A stretch of 64,000 nucleotides of DNA from Hydractinia symbiolongicarpus (Eukaryota > Cnidaria > Hydrozoa > Anthoathecata > Hydractiniidae): positions 11,472,001-11,536,000 of the forward strand of contig NC_079878.1 of NCBI RefSeq assembly GCF_029227915.1, read 5' to 3'. The notes under the pieces were generated by a model. That model searched no databases. It had not been told where the DNA came from and saw nothing but the letters and a program-made list of their open reading frames with translations. Shown in pieces: positions 45,322-56,187 of this stretch (position 1 is its first letter; each line of letters begins with the position of its first letter). A program made the translations under genes and the position numbers.

Positions 45322-45739
45322 TTAACAATAAAATTTGGCATACTTTTAGAAAGTCTAAAAATAAACAAATTCCAGGTAAAATTTAATTTAAAGACTTCAT
45401 TGGGATCAGAAATGACGTCACACATGCCTAAGAATGGTCAATTTTCTAATTTTGCAATGTATTTGAATTTCTGAAGTAATACTGACGATGCAGCCTACAT
45501 TCTTGGTAGACTTATCCACTGGATTGAAAAAAAGTGATTTCATATAAATAAATGAATTTCAATCACGTCATTGGGATCGAAAATGATCTCATTTCGATAG
45601 TACGGTATTTTGCTCAATTTACAAAAAATTACCCCCGTTCGAAAAATGTATTTTCCAAAAAACTTTCCTTTTATTACAAGCCCTAATAAAAGTTAGGAAA
45701 TATAACAAAAATTTCAGCAGTCAATTACGTACCCAAAAA

Positions 45740-46010
45740 AGGTATGCCCTGTCAAAGGGGCAGCAGGCACCTTCTCCTCACCGCTGCTAATAGGGTTAAA
45801 TGGTAAGATATCCCCAGTATAGTTCTCGTCACGTCATGAAATCAAAAATGGCATGTATGTTGTGTGAGACTCTGTTTGAACGATTTCAAATAGTTTCTTC
45901 AATTCGGCACACCATCCGTTGATCTTTCCTAGCACATAGCTCTCCTTGTAGTCATCAAACCCAATTATAACATTAAGGGGTCACTTGCCATCTTTAATAA
46001 TATTTATTTT
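45740..46010 (-). pseudogene. Decayed reverse-transcriptase fragment
   Basis: On the minus strand a short run reads GFDDYKESYVLGKINGW followed by AELKKLFEIVQTESH. This resembles the segment G-x-x-x-Y-K-E-x-Y-V...W...L...A found downstream of the catalytic core in cnidarian retroelement polymerases. Frames on both sides are broken. Minus-strand sequence at 46140-46260 (TGAYVDELSTYG) may belong to the same relic. Confidence 0.4.
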
Positions 46011-46414
46011 AGTTAAAGATTTTGTTAGGTTTTTCCTCCTGGTCAACATTTACAATTAGCCAGCACTTTCTTCAGGGAAAAAGAGTGTTGCGATTGCGCA
46101 TAGCTGTTCCCACCATTTTTTAAAGTTTTTTTAGGCATCCATATGTTGAAAGCTCATCTACATATGCCCCTGTTTGTGTTTGTTCCAGATAGATTGTTCG
46201 TAGTGTCGTCATAATGAGTGAAATTATTGCAATGGCATATACGGGCATAGCAAGTGGATTTCTTACTACCAGATGAAGATGATAATGTGTCGCATTTTAC
46301 ATTGTTAAGGAAGGCATTAAGATTCACACTGCTGAATGCAATAGATGAAGTAGGAGGACTGCATCCGGTACGTTCTTTCTAAATTTCATTAAATGGATAG
46401 AAAACCCGATGAGA

Positions 46415-46521
46415 CTAGTCGGTGGCCCGTAGTATAGTCTACGAATTCGCCCGTCCAATTTATCCTGCGGTACCATTTTCCGTGAAGTATAGACAAACGT
46501 ATACGGGTATTATAATATAGA
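46415..46521 (-). mobile_element. Mini Helitron-like element, family Z, copy 2
   Basis: Minus-strand 5' end TCTATATTATAATACCCG at 46521 and 3' end CGACTAG at 46415, flanked by T. Its 5' end abuts the CTAG end of the family Y array at 46522. Confidence 0.55.
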
Positions 46522-47960
46522 CTAGCCGGGAAGCTCGGCGTCAAAACACCGGGTTAAGCCGCAAGTAACTGTTGTTGAACGCCCTAAGGAGCGCCTAATA
46601 AGAACCGCAAACTGTGCGACACGGTGGGGCGGAGCGCTTTAGTACGGGTATACAGTATGTCGTAAATGGAGAGAAGGGCTCACAAACTTTCTCGTAACTT
46701 TAACTGAAAAAAAACAATGTTTACAACCTGTTGTTATTCTATCATAGCAAAAACAGTTGGGCAAAATGTTTTAATTTTGAAAATTCAAAACCTAATCATG
46801 ACAGCAGGCCTAGAACGCATAATACCCTTTTCAAAAAAACCTTTATTGCAACAAGTGTGAGTAAAAACACAGAAAAAAGCCAGAAGTTACCCCCATCCAA
46901 CTAAAAAAAATTCTACAATTGGAGCGTTCTAGTACAGGTATGCAGTATGTCGTAAATCAAGTGAAGCGCACACAACATTATGGTGTTTTGAGTGTAACGT
47001 TTTTTTTCAAAAAAATCTTTTTCCCACATTCAGCTGAAATGAAAACAAAGTTTTCAACCCGTTGTTATCCCGTCATAGTAAAAACAGTTGGCCAACCTTT
47101 TATTATTTTTTTTGGAAAATGTTTCCGGTGAAAGTTCAAAAATGAATGTTACTCAGAGCTGAGTGCTTAGTGCAGGTAAACAATGTCATATAGGTGTAAC
47201 TTTATCGCAACTTCAGTTAAATAGAAAAACAGCAAACAGCCTGGCGTTAACACTGGGCTAAGCGCTTAATACAGGTATAGCGTGTCACACATCCGCATAG
47301 TAATAAATACCATTTTCCAAAAAAAATATCTACCTTCGGTTTAAATAAAAACAAAGGAAACAGTCCGTTGTTACCCTATGCAGCTAAACAATCAGTCAGC
47401 AATTTTATTTTGTGAAAAAATTTTGTAAAAGTAAAAACACAGTTTTAAACCTGTTTTTACCCTGTTAAAGCAAAAACAATCATGTAACACTGCTTTGTTT
47501 TCGCAGAAAAGGTTCCTGTGAAAGTTAATTTTGACACCGGACTAAGCGCTTGGCAGAGGTAAACCATGTTGCACATGCGTATAGGCGTAATACCCTTTTC
47601 AAAAACAATTGAACGCAACTCCAGTTTAAATAAAAACTCAGCAAACAACCTTGTTAAAACCCGTCTAAGCACTTCACAGATAAACCGTGTCACACATGAG
47701 TATAGGCGTAATAACATTTTCGAAAAAACTTTATCGCAACTTCCGTTAAAAAAAATTTAGGAAACCGCGTGTCGTTACCCGGTCCAGTTAAAAAAATTAC
47801 TTAGCAATTTTATTTTGCACAACAAATTTTCATAACAGTAATAAAATCTGTTTGGAATTTTGTTGATAACCAAACTGTATTTGGCTAATTTAACTTTTTA
47901 GTTAGAGGTACCTAGTTAGATAGCCACAACACCAAATGCATATAAGAAATGGTATACCAA
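46522..47960 (-). repeat. Family Y array
   Basis: Starts with CTAGCCGGGAAGCTCGGCG and CACCGGGTTAAGCC, then carries at least five imperfect copies of a module of about 130-170 bp (gcgctttagtacgggtatac, cgtaaat, then aacagtccgttgttaccc variants). It ends with the tttggctaattt segment near 47890. The small frames here are not genes. Confidence 0.6.
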
Positions 47961-49561
47961 ACTGAATAAAAACTTTAAAAGAATAGGAATAAATAATGGC
48001 ATCTGGTTTGCAGTACTGTTTGATCTTCAGAAGTACTGCTAACAATTTTAACCTGATTTTATCACCCACTCTGTCCATATGTTTTTCCTTTTGTGGTATG
48101 CTTCGTGGTGTTACGAAAACGTTTTTTTATGCCGCTGATTAACGCAGCCAAAGCTATAAGCTAGTTTTTAACCCCCCCTCTCTTAGCCCTTCACACCACG
48201 CCATTTTGACAAATTGCGTTTGCGGCTCTTCATTCGTTGGAAGATTATATATATTATCTTGTTTGACGTCTGTTTTGATTTTAATTCAGAAAACAATGGC
48301 GCAAAAATACAGGAGCAGCAAATAAACAACAGACCCTAGAAATCAAAGATGATCGAATTAAGAAAGGAGGAAAATAATTTTTAAAGCCTGCCGTCGAATA
48401 GGCGCGTACATTACGGAATTTTGTAATTATTGGAATATCGTCTATAAGGAAGGTTTCGGACATTTAGTTGTCAAATAATTTTTTTTGTCAAATTTTTTAA
48501 GTTAGGAAAAGTAACTCAATTTCTGCCCCATAATACAAACACATAGGTGAAGATAAAATTTAAAGAAAAAAAAAGCATTTAATTTGTCCCGTATACCTAA
48601 ATCTATGGGATTCGCTATCCAAGGCTAATCAAATACACGTTTTCTTTATTAGAACCTACTTTATTAAATGCCTTTATATACATTAACCGAACACCATTAA
48701 ACAAGTTTGAAACATAAGTAAACACTACAACACCTCCCCCTCCCGTCTTCACTCCAAAAAATAGAGAGCAAATTTCAAAGTCCATCCCACAAATAATTAT
48801 ATAGGCTACTTTTATACTAGGTTCACGCAATTTTTGATGTTTACAACGACTTTACAATTTAGGACCTTGGGAGATTTGGTTAGATAGCAACTCTCAAATT
48901 ATGCTAATTATTGCTGACGTCTGCATATGATCATATTTCATTAAAGCTCGACGCCTTTGTGAAACCTGACGTGGATTATTCTGTAAAAAGCTGACGTATT
49001 AGAAAGTGCGAACAGCGAAATATAAACGCAGCTTACCTAACCTACGGACCTGAAAATTTTTGTCAGAGAATGATTGAATTGATGCGTTCTGCAAAATTTG
49101 CAAAATGGCCATTGTCTCAGCATTTTGCTGAAGGGTTGAAACTATTCATCAAATTTAAAAATCGGTGTTAGATTGGTGCATAAGTGTTTACAATAACATT
49201 GTTTACAGGACGTTATAAAAATCACGTATGTCTACAATTAGTCGACGGAACTGGGTTAGAAACGAGAAGCTGTAAACATCTTTTACAGTGCTAAATATGA
49301 TAGTTTTCTCATTTACAAATATTGGTTAGCCAAGAACGTAATGTGGACAATTTTTGCCTTCATTTCTTCAACAGAATAAACTTATCCAACGTTAACCGTT
49401 TTTATAAAGAAAGAGTTTAAGTTTGTAATTTCCATCAAATCCACTTCCGCATTCCTTAAGTAACCCACCTCCCCCTGTTATAAGCCTTTAAAAGAGAAAG
49501 TAATCTACTACTGAAATGGACACATTTGTGGGCAAAATAAAACAGATATCTAACTGATTTG
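47961..49561. other. No gene recognised
   Basis: Unique DNA. A minus-strand ATG frame at 48463-48281 (MSETFLIDDIPIITKF) could be a first exon but has no support beyond its length. Confidence 0.35.
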
Positions 49562-50199
49562 TCACATAAGTGAATCCCGATAATAATAAGATGACCGGTT
49601 CTTCAGACGTCTAAACTTTTCTTTGAGTTCATTTTCATCTGGAATGGTTATCTGTTCCGCAACTTCACGCAAATAGGTTACTGTCTGTGGTATTTTATTT
49701 TTGTGAATATCTTGTGAGTGTGTAACGATGGTGTATATATCAGAGGGTAAGAATACCACAGAAACCGCAACGCCTATTGCTTGAAATACTCTTGCTGTGC
49801 TGGATAAGGAACGAAAAGCAGTGAGAGCTACATCATCCATCGCATTGCATGCCGCGCTCACCATCCTGATAGAATTGGTGTAGATACTCCAACCATTTAC
49901 GCACGTGCTTACCACTCCTCCAGCAGCAGATGCTAAGTTAGACCATTTATTCAATTCTCTTTTAAGGCGTTCAGTTGCGCGCCTGTCTTCCTCTAATAAG
50001 CGTTTTGCTTCAGAAACACTGCATTTTGTAGCAACAAATGTTGTTGCATTCCCACCTACTCCAAGTGCACCACCAGCGCCCGCAACGGCCGCTCCTGCAA
50101 TACACAAGGAAAATCCTGCACCAAGAGTGAAAAATCCAGAAACAAAACCAGCGATACCAAGTCCAGTTCCAATTATGCCGAGTGGAGCACCTGTTAACT
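49562..50199 (-). CDS. Apolipoprotein L-like protein, last exon
   Basis: The exon opens after the acceptor tattttaactttag at 50200 and ends at TAA, about 212 codons. It starts with a Gly/Ala-rich hydrophobic pair of segments (LGIIGTGLGIAGFVSGFFTLG, read here in two parts: LGIIGTGLGIAG and FVSGFFTLGAGFSLCIAG), then GGNATTFVATKCSVSEAKRLL and an acidic coiled stretch (EEDRRATERLKREL), a further hydrophobic region and a charged C-terminus. This order matches the central part of the ApoL family, whose vertebrate members act on intracellular membranes and lipids. Upstream exons were not found with confidence. The exon lies in unique, more GC-rich DNA. Confidence 0.6.
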
Positions 50200-50442
50200 A
50201 AAGTTAAAATATTTCAGTCATAGCCGGCCCATATATTCCTCATATGCTGCAAAGGGTTAGTTACAATCAATCGTTTTTGAAGTAAGTCAAGCCCCTCCCC
50301 GCAGTCTTGCCCCTCGGCGTAATGCTGTTTGTATGTTTAACCCCCTTTTTCTACTCCCTGGTTGGCACGGGCCTGTTCTCTCTCATTATGCTGTCAGAAA
50401 ACATAAAAAATGCTTCCCGACAACATACTTACAAAACCATTA

Positions 50443-50598
50443 TAGTGGAATCTCTCTAACCCGAACTCGCTAGGGACCCAAAAACTTGTTAGATAGAAAA
50501 CGTAAGACGTAAGACAGTAACATATAGAAGGCAAGGGTGCGTGTCCGAGACAGAGAGTTCAACATAGAGGCTACTTGAAACAGAAAGTGTGCACTGTA
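50443..50598. mobile_element. pogo/Tigger-like MITE
   Basis: TAGTGGAATCTCTCTAACCC at the left and CACTGTA at the right, each next to TA. The phrase 'tctctaacccgaactcgcta' is typical of pogo-type ends. About 155 bp, no coding capacity. Confidence 0.45.
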
Positions 50599-50599
50599 T

Positions 50600-51985
50600 A
50601 CATTTAAAATGAAACCCGTGATATTTCGTGTGACATTTTTATCTACCTAATTTTTCCACAGTATGAAGCTTTTCTCTCATACCTACGTCACAATTAAAGA
50701 ATGCTTTTGCAATACTAATGCCTTATCTTTGTTTGTACACGATTTCATTTATAAGAATACCCAAAGTTTAACCCGGCTGGTCATTGTTTTTATTTCTCTT
50801 ATTTTCAATCTGATATTCCAGTCTAATCTTCTTATAAGCCATGTTTTGTAAAAATGCGTGTAGGCTAGAAGGATGGAGAACGGGAAAGAGGAACACCTTT
50901 TAAATTTCTTTTGAAATAAGCTCGTCTTCCAAATAATCTTTCTTTTGTTAATTAAAAAATTTAAAACTTTGACGGCTTAGCGCATAAAATTATGCTACAT
51001 TAAAAATACCAAAATGAGATTGTTTTTCATTAACAATTAATCAAAACTTTGATTGGCTGTTATATTATATTCTGTCACACTTTTTTTGTCATGAATCAAA
51101 AAAAGTGTGGAAATTTTTTTACCAAAACTAACAAGAAATGTGTTCGTTTTAGACATGTGCGTGCTAATCTATGTAAACCGAGAGATCTGTGTCTGTGCGC
51201 CTGTTTTGGAAAGCTCGTCCAATCCATGTAACAGCGAATTTTAAGATTTAAAACTTTGGTTTAAATGTTTTGTAGTTATTGTAAGGAGCCATTAAACATA
51301 AATTAACATAATTCGTTTACCAAATAAACAAATTGATGTCAATTTTGTGTGGTTACGTAATATAAAAGTGGTTACCATGTGTTCAGTAAATAAATAAAAA
51401 AGTTCCCTTTTAAAATCGCGAAATTTCGCACACACGCCCCATAACAATCAAACATAGGAAAACCACCTGGAATATCATTCAAAGCAAAGGCATATATTTT
51501 TTCTATTAACCACCAACTTTTTGTTTCGTTTTAAAAAAACATTCTGTGTAACATAAAACCGCGAAGAAATAAAAGTAAACCATCACCCAACAAAAACGCA
51601 TAATTAGAGATTGGAACAAGCAGTTAATATTTTCTTTTGTTCTATGAAAGAAACAACAACCACCGAACAGCGATTTTATACCGAAAATTCATTAACTTTG
51701 AAGAAAAGAATATGTACTAATATGCAACCCCTCCTGCAGTAATATTTTTTAAAAGTTTTATCAATCTTTTAACTGATGCTGTGCTAGGAGGGAACATACA
51801 GAATTATCTACAAGGTATAAAATTATATCATATCTCAGGGCAACAATTTACAAAACAATACAAACTCCAAACGCCAACTGGATCGTTTTGGAAGTAGAGA
51901 AAAAAAACTTCATTAGCGTTAATTCTTATAGTTCAACAGAGTTATGCGTTTTATTTGTCTTCGGGATACATAAACATTAATTAAA
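50600..51985. other. No gene recognised
   Basis: AT-rich unique DNA; open frames at 50663-50851 and 51049-51231 lack features. Confidence 0.4.
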
Positions 51986-51989
51986 CATT

Positions 51990-52450
51990 AATAGCTTAAT
52001 TAAAATTAATAAAGCGATTACAATGCATTTATAGTTTGCGGCCAGATAACTTGAAAATGAGGTGCTGACATAAATTATTTTTCCCTGCGCAGGTAACTAG
52101 GAACATCCTGGGACCATATTGGATAAGTGTCCAAACCTTGGTCCCCGAAACCGTTTCAGAATAGACAGGTGCCACGTCAATGCTTTAGACTGACGTCAAT
52201 AGCATTTTTAAAATTAGCGATGTCATTGCTTACGGCCTTACATCTTGAAAAGGGCTTGAAACAACTGTCGTCTTCTCCCGCAAGTCCCGTTGGTCCCCTA
52301 GTGGTAACTAGGTTACCACTAGGGGACCAACTGGGGACCAACTTGGATAAGTTCCACAAAACTGGGTCATCCTACCCGTTTCGGAACAGACGACTTCATC
52401 AAAATACCTTGGCCAATATCTCTTTAGCCGTTCGTCCAATAAGAATAATA
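51990..52450 (+). mobile_element. Helitron family X relic
   Basis: Shares blocks such as 'aaagcgattacaatgcattt', 'gggaccatattggataag' and 'ccgaaaccgtttcagaatag' with the trimer, in plus orientation, and contains parts of two copies. Both termini are lost. Confidence 0.55.
52289..52331. repeat. Perfect 20 bp hairpin
   Basis: GTTGGTCCCCTAGTGGTAAC, loop TAG, then its exact reverse complement. It lies inside the Helitron relic, where one arm corresponds to the normal family X sequence. Confidence 0.9.
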
Positions 52451-53278
52451 AGAAACTGTGAAACAAACCGTGCTGTAATGGATGATTATTTAAATAAGAT
52501 TTTCCAGGCAAATATCATTTGTACAAATGCTGTCTTCTGGTATATATTTTACGGTTTTTTTTAAAAAAATAGGAGTTTGGTTAAGCTCGTAGTTTTTTAA
52601 AATTTTGATGATTGAGCCTCAAATATTTCCTAATTTCTCCTCATTTCAATGCGAAAACTCTTGTATTTACAAGGCTCTTTTGAAGTTTGGACTATGGTTT
52701 TCATTATATGAACGTCATTTACTATGTTTGTGCGTCTTGCTCTGTTGCATGTACATGTTGCAAGTTATAAAGTTTCCTAAATTTTTTTTTCAAAATTGGT
52801 ATTTCCTACTGTTTTCTCATAGTTGTAAAAACGTGCATTACATATTGCCATTTCTTGCAAGCTGTTTCATATGCTCTGCGTTAGCTAGCAATTACGATTA
52901 CAATGTCAGTAAGATTTGTGATAAAAAAGGACAGGAAATACATGAAAATGTGAAAAGTTCTACAACACAATTTAATGATCGTGTACCACCTGTCATATAG
53001 CTTTATTAAGGACAGTTTACATTGTGCGTTGTTCATACCAGATATTGTAAAATGACAAAATAAAAGTTACAACATCCAATGACATCAAGAATTAACAGAA
53101 TTTAACTTCCAAGCAAAAAATATTCATTTATATTTCCTGTGGTTAGCCTTACTAATTTCAAGTGTATACTGTGTCAATTGTTTCAAGCAGGGAACACAAA
53201 GACAGTTCTAGAGTGCTTGAATCTCCCAATTAAGCTATAAAAACCTTTTTGAATTTTCTGTCCAACTACACAAGACCC
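52451..53278. other. No gene supported
   Basis: An open frame at 52605-53000 (131 codons, Phe/Leu/Cys-rich, ending FNDRVPPVI) is the longest here. It has no conserved motif and an AT-rich codon mix, so it is not annotated as a gene. Confidence 0.35.
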
Positions 53279-53350
53279 TTATGTGAGGATCGAACCCAGA
53301 CCTCTTGGTCATGAGTCGAAGACTCTACCGACTGAGCTACCGATCCCCCT
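53279..53350 (-). tRNA. tRNA-like sequence (pseudogene or SINE head)
   Basis: The minus strand has a good box A (TAGCTCAGTCGG) and box B (GGTTCGATCC) at tRNA spacing, with CTCATGA where a CAT anticodon loop would sit. The D arm pairs. The anticodon stem has two mismatches, the T stem one, and the acceptor ends do not pair. I therefore call a decayed tRNA or the tRNA-derived head of a SINE. Confidence 0.6.
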
Positions 53351-53865
53351 CTCAAATTTGCTGACACAAATAAGAAATTTCCTTTAGCAGCTATCCTTAA
53401 ATACTATTTTGTCATGGTAAACGAACCTAAGGAACTTCCAACAACTTGCAATTTCAACCTCCACAAATAATGCACATAACTATGAAAATGAAAGATCAGA
53501 AATGAAAGTGCAAAGGTGCTTAGCTATACAATATAACATTTTTGTCTATTATATCACATAGACCAGATAAAACTGGCAGATATTTGCTCAGACATTTCGA
53601 CGTAACTGTAGGTTGACGTAAGTATGACTTATTGATCTGTGCTGTGTGATAATAGCGAACATCAGTGCGGAATGGCTTAGGAGGTCTGAGTCCAAACTTT
53701 TAACCATCAGTAGAAAAAAAAAACACGGTATTGTAAGCATAGATTATTTATAAATAAAGCTGGAGTCACGTTTTTAACTTTCACTTTGCATTGACTATAC
53801 AAAGTAATGCGATTTCCAATACAATATTTGCTGTAATTTCTTTTATTAAACACATGCAATATTAT
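53351..53865. other. No gene seen
   Basis: Flank between the tRNA-like sequence and the end of the minus-strand gene. No coding signal. Confidence 0.4.
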
Positions 53866-55200
53866 CTATCTTTCATAGCCTTGACTGATAAAACATGTCA
53901 ATCGAGTTAAACAAGTTAATTTTTTTAATGAAAGAAAATTCAGGCGAGTGGGCAAGTTTATATTGTTAAAAATAAAAATGATTAGATTTATGTCGTTTAA
54001 AATGACATCTGCCTCCTTTTTTCTCCATCCTCCTAGCTGTAAGAAATGCTTGTTTTTTACAGGCATTTGAAAACAGGCTAGATTACGTTGAAAACGTTTA
54101 TTTTAAAGAATATTATCCTACAAATAAAAAAGGTTTTTATCCTTAGCACATTTTGTGACGATCCAGTTTTTGGACAAAATACTGCTTACTTTTTGTAAAA
54201 AATACCTCTCACCCCTGATTTACAATTTTACAGAAATATAATATCTGCCAAACTTTGCTTCATTTTTTAATAAATATAAACCTGAATATGCTTACAACAT
54301 TCTTTGTGACGCACTTATTGCACTAAAGGAAACTTTCTGTATATCCTACTCCTCTCACCTTAACAATTTTTGCGTTTCGGAGATGTTTCTCTAGCTCATC
54401 AGCTTCTGCAAGCAACAGATATTTTACACGGAGTCGTTTTCTTATGAAAACCATAAAATGTTCTTCCATTTTATCAATATCTTCATCCGTCACTTCTACG
54501 AAGGTAACAAACAGTGAACTTTGTTTGCAAAAGTATAAAAAATTACAGTTTTTTTGCTACTATTCGCTTACTTGTACAGTGTGTCGATTTTTCATGTAAT
54601 AGTACGTTTACAAAATCTGCAAGGACGTTAAACTCGCCATTACGTACTTACCTACTCACTTACTTATTTAATGCTTACTCACTTGCTTTATCTTTCTAAC
54701 ATGGTTTATGTATATCCTCTTAACTAGCGTTTTATTTAGAACAAAATACGTATTAATATCTTCACCTGTGTCGTTGTAATAGCTACACATGTTTTGTATC
54801 CTTTTTGTAGGCGACTTCGAAATAACAAGCTCTTTCTGCGAACACTCACTTCAAAATACCACGAACAGTTTTTTTGTGTTGAAAAAACAGTTTTTATAAA
54901 ACGCTGACTGTTAACTGTTATCATAATAAACAAAACCCATGACAACCACTTAAGTATATTTAATATTATTGGTATATTATATTATTAGTATATTCAATTT
55001 AAAACACAATCTTTACCTAGAATTAAAAGCTATGGAATCAGAAGATAACGATGTATAAAGATCCATTTGACGTAAAGCCAGGTTACTTGACTTGAAATTA
55101 CCAGAAGTTCTTGTGGAAAGTCCGCATAGACAAGAAAACTCGAAGTGCCTAGTATTTTTCTTTTTATGTAGCTTGTAAATAAGCGATAAATTTATACGTT
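53866..55200 (-). CDS. Unidentified multi-exon gene, partial
   Basis: Four candidate exons on the minus strand: A 55200-55017 (after tttgttttgtcag, ending TCTAG|gtaaag), B 54907-54766 (after gttaacag, ending CACAG|gtgaag), C about 54495-54359 (after ccttcgtag, ending AAG|gtgaga) and D 54036-53866 (after tttcttacag, to TAG). A to B and C to D agree in phase. B to C does not, so a small exon or different border is missing. B carries NCSWYFEVSVRRKSLLFRS. C is a charged helix (VTDEDIDKMEEHFMVFIRKR then YLLLAEADELEKHLRNAK). D begins LGGWRKKEADVILNDI. I do not recognise the family. The 5' end is not found; a minus-strand frame ending CHQ|gtagct near 55705 might be an upstream exon. Confidence 0.4.
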
Positions 55201-55746
55201 CTGACAAAACAAAAAATGAATTGATATTACGTCAAAGAAGTGGATGCTAAAAATTATATTAAAATATTAGGGGTCCGTTTAATAATAAAATGACTTAATG
55301 AGGAAAATTCTAATAAACGAACCTTTTTGATCGAAGCGTTTATTATTAAATTTTTCAATATCTTTCTTAAGTAGGAAGAGGGTTGTGTTTATTACAGGCA
55401 AGCGTTGACCAGAAAACATTTTTAGCTCTATATGTCTTGTCAAAAATGTTAGATATAACACCTTCGCAGAGCATACTCAGGACATCATGCATACTTAGTG
55501 AATCTTCTTAGTCCAATTCTAAAGAACCAATCAAAAAATAAAAAAAAAATAATCAAATTCATAGACAACCTTTCAAGCTCTTCCATATGCAATTAACTTT
55601 ATTTTGCGCGGGAGATAACCTTAAGGTGATCTTTGCAAATGGTAATTTACTGTAATCACATTCAGAGTTTTCAAAAAGGAAGATAGAACTGTAGTAGCTA
55701 CCTGATGGCAGTCTTTTAAACATTCTTGATCGTCATTTAAGCAGAA

Positions 55747-56187
55747 TTGATACAATGTTATAAAAAAGTAAATATGCTGTTTTGGATAAAATATGTTGTG
55801 CAAAATTTTCAGCTTTTTGTTACGTCTGAAAAAGATGATAATGATAATCAACTTATTATTGTAAATATTGAATCGATGGAAATCAACAATATACTTTCTA
55901 TGTATCAATCAACAATATCTCTCGTGAATTCTAAAGGTCCCACAATTCACCGGCACACTCCGCCAGAAAAACATGGTCAACACTTTTGGCTTTTATGCTA
56001 CCCTTTTAAATCTGATTTACTCTTTGGTGCTTACATAGGAAAGCTGAACCATCCGCAAATATTGATTATTTTTAAATCGAACAGCAAAAAACTTGGATCA
56101 TTTGGTGAAATTTACGATGAAGTTTTTTCAGGGACACTAATTAATATCTATATGCAAAACAGGAAAATGGATAAATCGACTTCTTAG
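55747..56187 (+). CDS. Hypothetical protein or exon
   Basis: 146 codons from ATG, or an exon following tttaagcag at about 55743. The middle looks protein-like (KHGQHFWLLCYPFKSDLLFG, LNHPQILIIFKS, GSFGEIYDEVFSGTL), but I cannot assign a family. It overlaps, on the other strand, a frame that might be an exon of the neighbouring minus gene; at most one of the two is real. Confidence 0.25.
   Translation: MIQCYKKVNMLFWIKYVVQNFQLFVTSEKDDNDNQLIIVNIESMEINNILSMYQSTISLVNSKGPTIHRHTPPEKHGQHFWLLCYPFKSDLLFGAYIGKLNHPQILIIFKSNSKKLGSFGEIYDEVFSGTLINIYMQNRKMDKSTS

Noticed and set aside
53279-53350. Functional tRNA-Met
   Set aside because: The acceptor stem does not pair and the anticodon stem has two mismatches.
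55621-55908. Minus-strand frame ending TVNYHLQRSP
   Set aside because: It overlaps the more protein-like plus-strand frame, and its phase does not fit the next minus-strand exon; mentioned only as a possible upstream exon.
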